A DNA stretch of 64,000 nt from Neoceratodus forsteri (Eukaryota > Chordata > Ceratodontiformes > Ceratodontidae), in assembly GCA_016271365.2 (NCBI GenBank), contig CM057453.1, forward strand, positions 1,076,585,001 through 1,076,649,000, given 5' to 3'. Positions 30,329-40,519 of the stretch are shown here, piece after piece. Each line of letters begins with the position of its first letter. The first letter of the stretch is position 1. The notes beneath the pieces were generated by a model. It searched no databases and had not been told where the DNA came from. It saw nothing but the letters and a program-made list of their open reading frames with translations. The position numbers and the translations under genes were made by a program.

Positions 30329-30934
30329 AAGAACTGGAAGGGGACAGGATCAGTTGTGTTCCAGGACAGTAGCTGCTGCTGTTGTTTTCACAGGGTTCTT
30401 GTGGATTTTACTTGGTAGGTTAGTTCTTTTCTTTCTTACTTCTAAGGGGCTAGCAGGGTATTGTTTTGGGGGCTGCTGGATGTTTGAAAACTGATTTGGT
30501 GGCTGTAAGTGGGGCTCATTTTGTGGATGTTTCACTGTGTAACAGGCTGCGCTGGTAGAGGCCTATTTCTTCTGATTTAAAACCTATTTGGTGGGATTTG
30601 CTTGGGCCTGGTTCTTTGGCTGCTGGGCTTGGAGGGGAGACACAGGGCTGATACACTCTCTCTCGAGTCAGGTGTCTGCCCAATACCCGCCCTCCCCAGA
30701 AGTCTGCGAATTTATAGGGGAACACCTGCCCTGCAATTGCAGGAAAAGGCTGCAGGTGCAGCTCATATAGTTCTAGCCACTGGGGATTGGATTTAAAGGC
30801 TGGGAGAGAGGAGCTTAGGGAGTTGTTCATTTCCCCTTATAAGTTTAATGTGTTGTAATGCACCCAGTAACAGGGTTACTGGTGTACAGTGGGACTGTCT
30901 CTAAGAATAGTGGGTGACCTGATTAGGCAGTAGG

Positions 30935-32480
30935 GTGTATCTTGGACTAGGGGGGAAACTGGTGGCTCACCCAAGGAAACCTATTTGGAAGGGGATGGAA
31001 CCACATGTCATTAGGGCTGGCATCTTTGGGAGGGTGGTGGGGTGCACAGGGTGTGGAGCAGCCATGATACTGGACTGGGCTTGGAAGTTCGGTGGTTGCC
31101 CAGTGTGCTACCAGCTAGCACAGCTTAGGGAGGAGGTTGCGGGGATTAGGAGAAAGCTGGGGGAAGGGGGGGTGGTATGGTTGGGGAAGGGGACTGGGAA
31201 TCTCCCACGGGGTTGCACCAAGCACTGGGGGTGGGGGCATATGGAAAGGAGTGCAGGATAATACTCAGGGGTCACATAGGGACCCTGGCAGAGGGGGTCC
31301 AAAAGGACACTACCAAGGAAGCAGGCAGGTAACTGGGGACCCTCACAAAGGAGGGACGGAGGGACAACATTCTCAGGGAAGTAGGCAGATGGCCAGGGCT
31401 GGACAGAAGGAAGCAAGGCGGGGAGGTGGATCAGACCTTACACTCAATAACCACTTCAATTCTCTTCTTCTGCTCGAGGATGAGAGGGGTGATGTAGCCA
31501 CGACAGGGGTGAGTAGAGACAAAAAGGGAGTGGGAGGCAGGAGGCAGGGGCCAGATAGCAGGAAGAACAGGGGGGGACCTGGAATGCAGGAGAATGGGGG
31601 GAGCAGTGAATCAGAGCAGGAGGGGCAGGGGGAAGAGGGAGGAAAGCGCAAGGAGAAGGACCAGTTGGGAGGAAAGGTAAAGGAGGAGGACCAGAGGTAC
31701 AAGGAGGATTCAGTAAAGGGAGCTGAGGGTTTAGGCCAGGGGAGCATGACGAGCAAGGAGGAACTAAATGGAGACAGGAAGGAAGGGAGGATGAGCCAGG
31801 CTAGTTTAGCAGATGGGGGAGAAGGACCAGTTGTGAGCAGTAAGGGGGGAATTAGCAAGGTACAGAACGATACTCAGGAGGAGGAGAGGCATAGGATTGG
31901 AGGGGAGGGGGTGGCCATGGTAAATAAGGAGGGGGTGGCGTGTGGCACCCAGATAGGGGGAGGAACAAGGAGCCAGCTGGGTGGAGGGGCTGGTAGAAAG
32001 GATGAGGGACATGGAAGGGGGAATGGAGGAAAAGGGGTGGTCAGAGTGCTCCTGCTGGGGGATTCTATGATCAGGGGTATCAAATGGGATAGGGAGGGAG
32101 AAGCCTGGCCAGTTAGAACAAGATGCTTCCCTGGACTAACGGTGCACAGGGCTAAGCACGAGGTATATCAGCTGGCAAAGGATTGTGGGGGTTCCCCAGA
32201 CATACTGGTCCACCTGGGTATAAATGACATTGAGGGAAATAGCAAGCTAGAGATACAGGCAAGATTCAGGGAGCTCGCCAGGGTCTGTCATGACATAGGA
32301 TGCACAGTTTCCTTCTCAGAAATCCTGCCAGTGCCAAGGGCTAGTGGGGAACCCAAAAGGAAGATTAGAGAGATAAACCAGTGGCTCAGGGAGTGGTGTG
32401 AGGCCAGAGGTATGGGTTGATGGGGGATTGGGGGGAGACCTGGGAGGATAAGGAGCTGTATGCTAGAGATAGACTACATC
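30935..32480 (+). pseudogene. CR1 ORF1: zinc finger, coiled coil, SGNH esterase
   Basis: An N-terminal zinc-finger-like box (GCTGCGAAMILDWAWKFGGC, then PVC) is followed by a heptad segment (QLAQLREEVAGIRRKL). After a frameshift between 31140 and 31260, a long Gly/Arg/Glu-rich region runs to about residue 300 of frame 31137-32420. Then comes the esterase: VLLLGDSMIRGIK (nucleophile Ser in GDS), HLGINDIEGN (GxND block), and after another frame change ARDRLHLNLEGRG (catalytic D-x-x-H, about 32462-32500). All four key residues of an SGNH/GDSL hydrolase are visible. The role in CR1 is thought to be RNP/membrane-related; that is family knowledge, not shown here. Confidence 0.8.
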
Positions 32481-32714
32481 TCAATTTAGAGGGGAGGGGA
32501 ATCCTTAAGTTGAAAATAGAGGGGTTCATTGGTGAAAAGTGGGGTTTAAACTTGTGAAGGGGGGTGGGATGGGAGAAAAGGCTGTGAAGGGGGTGCCGAT
32601 AAAGGAGGGACTCTGTCTCCACCCCCCTGGGGACCCGGAGGATTGTAGGAAAAGGCCGACTGGCAAAGTGCAGACCAGGGGAAAACAGAATCCCCAAGGG
32701 AACACGAGCAGGGG

Positions 32715-33440
32715 AAATGGAACTATAGGGAAAGGGTGGAAGGTAGTCCTGCTAAATGCCAGGAGCTTAGGCAATAAAATTCCTGAGCTCCAGGCAATGC
32801 TAACTGAGGGAGCAGTGGATGTGGCAGTGGTCACTGAGACTTGGGCCACTGCAGGACATGACTGGGACCTGAACCTGGAGGGTTACACTATGTTCAGGAA
32901 GGACAGGGGGGAGGGAAGGGGAGGAGGGGTAGCAATGATAGTCAAAAACTGCATTGGCATAGGGGGAGTAGAGGAGGCGGAGGGAACCATGGAGGCGATT
33001 TGGGTCACCTTGATGACAAGGTAGGGTAAGAGAGTCAAAATAGGAGTGGTGTATAGACCCTCTGCCCTGGAGGAGGAGCTGGAGGACAGTCTGGTGGCAG
33101 ATGTTGGGAGGCACTGCAGACTGGGCAGAGGAACGGTGGTGGTGTTGGGGGACTTAAACATGCCAGGAACAGACTGGGAGACTATGACATCCTCTGTGAC
33201 CAGGGAACAGAGGTTTTGGATGTCTTTCAAGACGCATTCCTAACTCAGCAGGTGAGGGAACTGACCAGGGAGGCGCGGGTACTGGATGTGGTCCTGGCAG
33301 ACAGTGACCAGATTGGGGGCCTGGAGGTAAGGGACCCATTGGCGGGGAGTGACCATGCCACGGTCTGGTTCTGCCTGGACCTAGGAGGGGTAGAAGGCTG
33401 CACAAAGACGGAAGTAACACTTCAGGGGGGTGGATTTTAA
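32715..33440 (+). pseudogene. CR1 ORF2 apurinic-type endonuclease
   Basis: Frames 32539-33024, 33046-33243 and 33216-33440 carry in order KVVLLNARSLGNKIPEL, VAVVTETWATAGHDWDL (catalytic Glu in TETW), GGGVAMIVKNC, GVVYRPSALEEE, VVVLGDLNMPGTDWE (GDLN) and LAGSDHATVWF (terminal SDH). The complete set of APE-like motifs is present. A TAG stop after VTLMTR (about 33023) and at least one frameshift (about 33230) disable it. It would nick target DNA for target-primed reverse transcription. Confidence 0.85.
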
Positions 33441-34059
33441 GGAAATGGGAAGGATCCTTAAGGAGCATTTGGATGGGATTGGGTCAGACATGGATGCTGA
33501 TAGTAGGCGGGAAATCATCAGGAGAGGGGTGCAGGATGCTACCAGCACCTGTGCAAGAGTAAGATGAAAATGTGGTAGGGCCCAAAAACCCTGCAGACCA
33601 GGGGAAAACAGGGAGGTCCAGGAGGTGGTGCCGGGAAAGAAAGCAGCCTATAAGCAATTCAAGTGCTCAAGGAGTGAAAGGGATCGAGGGGAGTATGAGC
33701 TGATGGCTAGAAGGGCCACTAGAGTGGTGGAGGGAGGCTAAGGCAAGGAAGGAGCAGAACCTGGCCAGGGAAATTAGGAGAGGAACAAGGGTTCTTTAGA
33801 TACATTGGGGAAAAACGAAGGGTGAAGGGCAGATTAGCAGGATTAAATCAGGGAGAGATGGGCACAAGACCCGGGGAGCAGGCTGAGGTACTAAATGAGT
33901 ACTTCACCTCAGTTTCACCAAGGAAAATGGGGTGCTGCATCATACATGGGAGGAGACAGAGATACTGAGGAGGGGGGGACCCTTACCGATCGGTGGGTCT
34001 GGGGAGAGGGGGAGGCATCACTGGCAGGTGGGGGGAGGGCTAAGCAGGGAGAAGAGGTA

Positions 34060-35650
34060 CCGAAGTGGAAATCACAGAGAGTGAGGAAGCCCCCAGCTCC
34101 CTTAAGACGGAGAAAGCACTGAAGCCAGATAAATTACATCCCAGAGTGCTGAAGGAACTTGCAGATGTCCTGGCGAAACCCCTGGCAGAGCTTTTCACCA
34201 TCTCTCTGAGGACAGGGTGGGTGCCCAAGACTGGAAGGTGGCACATATAGTGCCTATCCACAAGGGGGGATCAAGGGAGGTGGCAGGGAACTACAGGCCT
34301 GTCAGCCTGACATCGGTGGTGGGCAAGGTGATGGAGGGCATTGTCAAGGAGAGGCTAGGGGGGGACCTGGATAAGTCAGGGTACCTGGACGATTGACAGC
34401 ATGGATTCATCCCGGGGAAATCGTGTCAGACAAACCTGGTGGAGTTCTATGACTGGGTGACAAGTGCCTTGGACCTGGGTAGACCAGTGGACGTCCTCTT
34501 TCTTGACTTCAGCAAGGCATTTGACTCTGTTCCTCACATGGGCCTGTTGGATAAGCTGGGAGAAATGGGGGTGGGGAACCAGATAATCAGATGGATAGGC
34601 AATTGGCTCCAGGACTGGACCCAGAGGGTCGTAGTTGGTGGGATAGTCTCATCCCCCAAGGAGGGTCATTAGTGGGGTCCCACAAGGATCAGTCCTTGGG
34701 CCCCTTCTGTTCAACGCCTACGTATCTGACATAAGGACAGGAATCAGGAGTGAGATGAGTCTCTTTGCAGATGACTCAAAACTGGGGGGGGTGGTGGTGG
34801 ATGGGGAGGAGAGGAGGGTGGCCCTACAGGGGGACCTGGAGGCTCTGGAAAGATGGTCTAGAAAGTAGAAGCTGAGGTTCAATGTAGGAAATGCAAGGTA
34901 CTCCACCGGGGAACAGAAACCCAGGCCAAGTGTACACCCTGGGGGAATGCTACAAGTCTCAATGGCTGAGAGGGACCTGGGGGTGGTGGTGGATGTCAAG
35001 ATGAACAACTCTGAGACTTGTAGGAGGGCAGCAGCCAAGGCCAACAGGATGCTGGGATGCATCGCTAGGGGGATCACCTCCAGAAGGAGGGAAGTGATAC
35101 TCCCTCTGTATAACTGCTTGGTGAGGCCGCACCTTGAGTACTGCGTGCAGTTTTGGAGGCCACACTTAAAGAGGAACATTAACCTCCTGGAGAGGGTCCA
35201 GAGGAGGGCAACCAAAATTATTTGGGGCTTGGGGACAGGACCCATGAGGAGAGGCTCAAGAGCTAAATATGTACACATTGGAAGAGAGAAGGGACCGGGG
35301 GGACATGATAGAGGTCTTCAGGTACATGAAGAGGTAAATAGGGGAGGAACAGTCAGGGTGCTTCGAAGGAAGGAGGAGGGGGCCACTAGAGGGCATGGGT
35401 GGAAGCTGGAGGGGGGAAGATTCAGGGGAGAAAGGAGGAGGTGCTACTTCACTGAGAGGGTGGTGGAGCCATGGGTTGCACTGCCTATGGGGCTGGTGGA
35501 GGCAGAGACAGTGGAGGGGTTCAAGAGGGGGAAGGACAGGTACAGGGGAAGGGTTCTGGAAGCAAAATCCAATGCAGCAAGAATATCCGGAACTGGGAAG
35601 GGAGAAGCCAGAGAAGGCAATGGGGACAGCAAGGTCAGCACCCAGGGTGG
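34060..35650 (+). pseudogene. CR1 ORF2 reverse transcriptase and C-terminal region
   Basis: Frames 34065-34250, 34439-34672 and 34947-35657, joined by several frameshifts, read ALKPDKLHPRVLKELADVLA, then FLDFSKAFDSVPHMGLLDKL (motif A). In a third frame come SGVPQGSVLGPLLFNAYVSD and SLFADDSKLGG (motif C FADD, about 34765). Then AERDLGVVVDVKMNNSETCR, NCLVRPHLEYCVQFWRPHLK and LERVQRRATKIIWGLG. The last frame ends with CYFTERVVEPWVALPMGLVE. All catalytic motifs are recognisable across frames. Confidence 0.85.
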
Positions 35651-35868
35651 GGGCTGACCAAACGAGCAGACATGAAAGACCGTTAGGCCTATTCTGCTGG
35701 CATTTTAGTATGTTAGTATGTAAAATTCTGTCCAAAATATCCATGTTTTTTGGGCAGATAAAGACATAAACATTAAATCAGTGATGAACAATGTATCTGC
35801 TAACTTTATATAACTAGTTGTTTATTCTTTTTAGTGCTTATTCTTGACAAAATGAAATACATTACATT

Positions 35869-35946
35869 TTGACCCAAATCTCCCTCTTAAGCAAGTTGGC
35901 AGGCCAAACTCCCTCCTAATTTGACCCAAATCTCCCTCTTAAGCAA
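35869..35946 (+). repeat. Two-unit 52-bp tandem duplication
   Basis: TTGACCCAAATCTCCCTCTT followed by AAGCAA occurs at 35869 and again at 35921. Confidence 0.85.
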
Positions 35947-36329
35947 ACTGGACATATCACATGCATGCTCTGCACTGGGTAAAGGTTTCTTCTTTTACAG
36001 GTTACCAAAATTGATTTTGTGGATGTGCTGGAAGGGGAAGAGGGAGGTGAGAGCCGGAGGGAATTGAGGGGCGTCTCACCTATGACTGGAGTCTGGTCAG
36101 GTTGGAGAGTGGTTTTTGTGGCATGGGTGAGGGAAAGGGAAGTTTTTTACTTTATTAGTTGGTATCTTGGCTGTGAACTTTGCAGGAAACAGGGTAGGAG
36201 TGTTCTTTTCTGTGCAGAGGGTGGCTAGGTCGAAATGACTTGCAGGAAAGGGTCGAGGGTTATTTCTTATAAGGGCACAGTGGGTAGTGGGATTATAAAT
36301 AGTTTAAAAAATGAGTGTTTCTTCTAACA

Positions 36330-36535
36330 GAGTGGCACTTCTCATAGTTATTTCATGAGCAAAAGTATTGTAGTACTTCACTCAGTGAAAATTACTCGAA
36401 GTGGTACTTCACTAGCAACTTTACTGTCATGGTGCCACTATGTGTAGTTTTCATTGAGCCAAGTAGGCACTTCGCTAAATAAAGAACAACATTACAAAGT
36501 ATTTTGTGAAGTTTCCTGACCTTCTCATCTCTGTT
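36330..36535. repeat. AC/GAAGTG-rich MITE-like segment
   Basis: Repeated short motifs (GTACTTCACT, GTGAAAATTACT, GGCACTTC, GTGAAGTTT) in both orientations resemble the MITE at 29326-29622, but clear ends are not visible. Confidence 0.35.
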
Positions 36536-36540
36536 TATGG

Positions 36541-37353
36541 CTCAGCTCAGCTGCCAGTAGGTGAGGTGAGGAGGCTGGTGCTGTTGGTACAATCCTGACT
36601 CTTAGTTGACTGCATACTAAAAGATGTGTCATCTACCATCTGCCCACCACCAAACACCACCACTGCAATCACAATACACCCCTGCAGAAGTAGCTTTGCC
36701 TACCCAGTGCCGATGACTGATCCAATCACCAATATTATCTATCATTCTCCTGCTACAGCCTGACTCCCAAGTCCATCTGCTTGACTTAGACCTGAAGACA
36801 TTTCTTGTAATCTTCCATCCTCCAACTTTAATTTTCCAATCTGAACTGACAAAAAGTAGTTAAAGCAAGAGTCAACATGACATGAGGGAGGTGAGGGGGT
36901 GCTAACTGGCACAGGAACTGTGGGCTGCCACCACTGTCGGGTGCATAAAGTAATCATCCCCTCAAGTGGTGGGCCTGAGTGTGTCTGCTAGCTGGTTACC
37001 ATCTCATCTGCCCCGTGTGATGTTGACTCTTGTCTTGGCTACTTTTTGTCAGTTCAGAGTGGAACTTGAAGTTTAAGGATGGAGGATACAAGTAAACTTC
37101 TTCAGAACAGAACCAAGTCAGAAATGTGGACTCAGGAGCTGGGCTGTGGCAGCAGGATGTTAGATGGCACTGGTAGCTGGGATATGCATTAGTGAGCACA
37201 AGACGAACAAGTCAGTGGGCACTGTGGTGACAGCATTTGATGACTGGCAGAAGAGTGACAACATCTTTAGGTGAAGAGCCAGCTCAGAGTTGGAATTATA
37301 TCTTCAGCACTTACCTTATCATCTCACCTCACCAGCGAGCAACTAAGCTGACC
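36541..37353. repeat. Giant fold-back (palindromic) element, ~395-bp arms
   Basis: The left arm (36541-36930) and right arm (36960-37353) are reverse complements over their whole length with little spacer. Anchor pairs are AACTGACAAAAAGTAG (36844) with CTACTTTTTGTCAGTT (37039), AGAGTCAACAT with ATGTTGACTCT, CTTCCATCC with GGATGGAGG, AGGTGAGGTGAG with CTCACCTCACC, and CTCAGCTCAG with CTAAGCTGACC at the very ends. Identity is highest near the middle and lower at the outer ends. No ORF survives. Such elements are non-autonomous DNA transposons or fold-back relics. Confidence 0.88.
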
Positions 37354-37364
37354 AGTATGACCAC

Positions 37365-37620
37365 TTTGATCTTTTTTTTTCTTTTAATATACTTTATTGC
37401 TTTTTCAAGAAAAGGATACAAACCACACAACCAATACAAAATAACATCAATCACAAAAACAGACAACAAATCCCACCCACTCTTCCCTCCCAGCAGCTCA
37501 GTGACCCCAGAGGAACCGTGAGAGAAGTCACAGGAGTAGTACTAGATAAAAAAGGAGTGTTGGCGGGAAGAAAAAACAGATAAACCCAAGATCATAACCT
37601 CACAGAAGATATGGACAGAA
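37365..37620 (-). mobile_element. L1-type LINE 3' tail
   Basis: On the minus strand the sequence ends CTTTTCTTGAAAAAGCAATA, then AAGTATATTAAAAG and poly-A. This is the AATAAAGTAT(A)TTAAAA type of 3' end typical of L1-like LINEs; a similar style occurs at 43.69 kb. Only about 250 bases of 3'UTR are present. Confidence 0.55.
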
Positions 37621-37662
37621 GTGTGTATAGTGATTCCCATCTGCGTATCTCATCACCCAGTA

Positions 37663-37682
37663 GCATCATGGCGGCCACGCTG
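37663..37682 (+). promoter_or_regulatory. YY1-like site at L2 5' end
   Basis: ATCATGGCGGCCACG matches the ATGGCGGC core used by YY1. YY1 sites mark the start of transcription in mammalian L1 leaders. Here it lies at the expected 5' end of the L2. The role is inferred. Confidence 0.4.
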
Positions 37683-37959
37683 GGCTGGCCACTGGCTGTA
37701 GCATAGTTTTGCACAGTAGTCTTAATTTATGTTGTACAGCGTATTATTTTTGGCCGTTTCCGTATCTATGTCTTTCTTTTGGTTTGCCTTGTTTTAAGAA
37801 TTTTAGTATTGTAAGACATGGTTGTTTGCCCCCTATTTTTTGTTCAAGGGCTTGGAGCAGTGGATCGTGTACTGCCTCGCAGGTCTCGGCTGCTTCGTAC
37901 ATGGTGTATTTGGAAGTGGCGGTGTGCCCCTTCCTTGGATCGAGGGCTGAGGATTGTCA

Positions 37960-38195
37960 GACTGCAGCCTGCTTGTTTTGGGATTTTTTGGGCCATTTTT
38001 TCTTTGTAGCAGCTCTCGGGGGTATTTTTTAATGCCTGCAGTCCTGTTGAACTACAGACTGCCAGTTTAAGGGTGAGGACAGCCGGATTACAACCTGCTT
38101 GTTCTGGGATTGTTTGGGCTGTTTTTCTCCATGGCAGTTCTCGGGGGTGGTTTTCTCTGCCTTCGGTCCTGTCAAATTACAGACTGTGAGAGATC
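37960..38195 (+). repeat. L2 5'UTR tandem repeat set 1 (~128 bp, 2 units)
   Basis: CCTGCTTGTT(T/C)TGGGATT(T/G)TTTGGGC occurs at about 37966 and 38094. Each is followed by a T-rich stretch, GCAG(C/T)TCTCGGGGGT, then CTGC(A/C)(G/T)...GTCCTGT and ACAGACTG. Confidence 0.85.
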
Positions 38196-38811
38196 ACTGA
38201 AGTCTATATGTAAACTGTTTATGGAATTGTTGGTTACCATGGGATTGTTTGCAATAGTGGACACTGCCCGATTAACTGTTTGGACTTTGCCGGGATTGTG
38301 ACCAAACTGAGGATTTGGCGGTGTGTGTGCTTGGGGATCTGTAGTGCTAAGAAGAGTGCAAAGATTGAATGATTTGGAAACCGTATGAATTTTATTTTTT
38401 GTTGGTCTGACTTATTGTTTCCGTTGGGGTCCCTGATGTCGATATGCAGAGTCCATTAGATCGGGACTAAAGACCCTGAAAGTGTGGATGGCCAGTCACG
38501 GGAGTCTGCTTCTACCTGGGTGGCTGGGCCTAGTCGAGCTGGGGAGCCAGCTGTTGGGACTCAGGTTTCTTCAAGGCCCCTTGCTGGCCAGCTGGTAGGC
38601 TGGCATAAGTAAGGTATTGAGGTGATGGGGCTGACTTTTCCCGTGGTTGGGCCTCACAGAAGGGTTTTAAGGAATCCAGCTGTCTTTTAGAGCTGGACTG
38701 CTATCAAGTCTTGCACTTTTTCAAGAAGACATAATCTAATTTTGGATGTTTCTTACCATTGGAAGAATGTCTTCTGGGAAATAAGCTGCTTAAAATTGTT
38801 TCCTTTGTATA

Positions 38812-39115
38812 ACGAGCAGTGAGAGTGCCCAGTTCTCTGGGCACGCTGGGAGTGAGAGGTCCTGGATGCTTAACAACTAGTACTGTTTATTTAGTTTATG
38901 TTGTAGGTCCTCTGTGTTCCGAGCAGTGAGAGTGCCCGGTTAGTTTGGGCAATCAGGTAGTGAGAGGACCTGAGGGCCAAACAAAATATACTGTTTATTT
39001 AGTTTATGTTGGATGTTTCAAGCAGTGAGAGTGCACAGTCATTTTGGGCACCCAGGTAGTGAGATGACCTGGGGGCATAACAATCTGTATTGTTTATTTA
39101 TTATTTTGGTTACTA
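38812..39115 (+). repeat. L2 5'UTR tandem repeat set 2 (~100-108 bp, 3 units)
   Basis: (G/A)AGCAGTGAGAGTGC(C/A)C(A/G)G starts at about 38814, 38922 and 39020. Each unit includes a TTTGGGCA or TCTGGGCA block, (G/T)AGTGAGA(G/T)G(T/A)CCTG and a TACTGTTTATTTAGTTTATG or similar stretch. Units directly precede the ORF. Confidence 0.88.
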
Positions 39116-39517
39116 AAATTGTAATTTTATTTTATTTTATGTTAATGGGCATGCCTTGTGAGAGGAGGGATATTCATTTACTGTATGTGGATGCAGTCTT
39201 ATCTTTTTAATCTGGACTTCCTGAAAGCGACTTCTGATGGAGATTTAACATCCTGTTTAGTTTTTAGTTTTAGTTTTTATAGTATTTATTTAGAGTTTAT
39301 GAAGTACAATTTTTGTTTTTATGGGAGATTTTGTTTGGAGGGTGGTTCTTTACAATATTTCCCGTAAATCCCCTGTTTAAGTTTATTATTGTATAAATTT
39401 ATTATTTTTATTTGTTGTGGGGAAAGTGAGTAAGGGAATTTTAGGTAAGGGGTAAGATTGTTGGGGTTTTATACTGTTTATGTTTGTACAAATCTGTGTC
39501 TATAAGCTAGATTTGAA

Positions 39518-40500
39518 GTGTATTGGTTTTCCCTGAACTATGTCTGGGGTCTGGGATATACATCACTGTTCCACCCCCCAGGTCATACACTATTCAGCCT
39601 CCGCTCTTCATGCCCTCCTCCCCTTTTTCCCTCCACCATTGCTTTTTTCCACTATCAACGCTGCCGGGCTTTGGGTATTGCCCGCAGGAGGGTGGGGTGG
39701 GGTGGGTATGAACAGCGGAGGGTGGAAGAACGGGGCGCTCACATCAGGATGGTTAAACCCAGAAGATGCCCTGGGGTGAAATGGAGTCTAGAACATGGGC
39801 CATCTTGTTTGGTCTCCATACCCAGGAGCACCACCACTGATGGTGGGCAGGTGGCCAGGGCAACTGAGGAGTTCTGTCCAACTCGGGTGGTGTTATGCAA
39901 TGCCAGATCTGTTGGGAACAAGACTGCCATTATTGCAGACCTGGTGGGCACAATGGATTTGGCGTGCATCACCAAAACCTGGCTGGATGGTAATGCTGGC
40001 CCCATACTTGAGGTTGTGGTTCTGGATGGGTATTCGGTGAAACACCGACCAAGATTGGACCACAGGGGCGGGGGTGTTGCAGTCTGTTTCAAGACCAAAT
40101 TGGATCTCACAAGTGTCCCAGTTGAGGAAACCAGATCATTTGAATGTGTTGTAGTAGCAGGTGGGGGTTATAGGTTGGCTCTCGTCTACCGTCCACCCGG
40201 GGATGAGAAGCTATTCCTTAAGGAAGTGGCGGACTTCGTGGTCAACCTGGTGTTTGAGTCACCCAGGCTGATGGTCCTGGGTGACTTCAATGCCTGGATC
40301 GATGATGAACTCTTGCAATTTGGACAACTCTTCCTCCAATTGATGAATTAATTGGGCCTCATACAGGTGGTTACCTCTGCTACTCATAAATATGGCCATT
40401 CTCTTGACCTGGTTTCCTCCTGGGGTTGGAGCCTCTGATGTGGGGTGGAACCCATTTGATGGTCTGACCATTACACTGTGTGATTCAATTTTTGCACCCC
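39518..40500 (+). pseudogene. L2 ORF2 N-terminus and endonuclease
   Basis: The frame 39518-40351 (277 codons) contains TRVVLCNARSVGNKTAIIAD, LACITKTWLDGNAG (the TETW Glu is replaced by Lys), DHRGGGVAVCFKTKL, YRLALVYRPPGDE and LMVLGDFNAWIDD. After a stop at 40349-40351, HKYGHSLDLV and WSDHYTV (the terminal SDH) follow in shifted frames. The motif order fits an APE-type endonuclease. Loss of the metal-binding Glu would inactivate it. Confidence 0.85.
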
Positions 40501-40519
40501 TCTTCGTAGGCCAGCCCTT

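Larger units (their letters stand above)
30330..35725 (+). mobile_element. CR1 LINE, nearly full length
   Basis: A 5.4-kb element with a leader (30330-30930), ORF1 (30935-32480), ORF2 endonuclease (32715-33440), linker, RT (34060-35260), C-terminal region (35260-35650) and a tail ending GGCATTTTAGTATGTTAGTA near 35720. This is the only CR1 in the window with both ORFs. It has many frameshifts and several stops, so it is inactive. Tails of the other CR1 copies (9.5, 14.3, 43.4, 44.6, 51.5, 56.8, 63.1 kb) vary, indicating several CR1 subfamilies. Confidence 0.9.

Noticed and set aside
39523..40040. Alternative plus frames overlapping the L2 endonuclease
   Set aside because: They are shadows of the real endonuclease frame, which carries the motifs.
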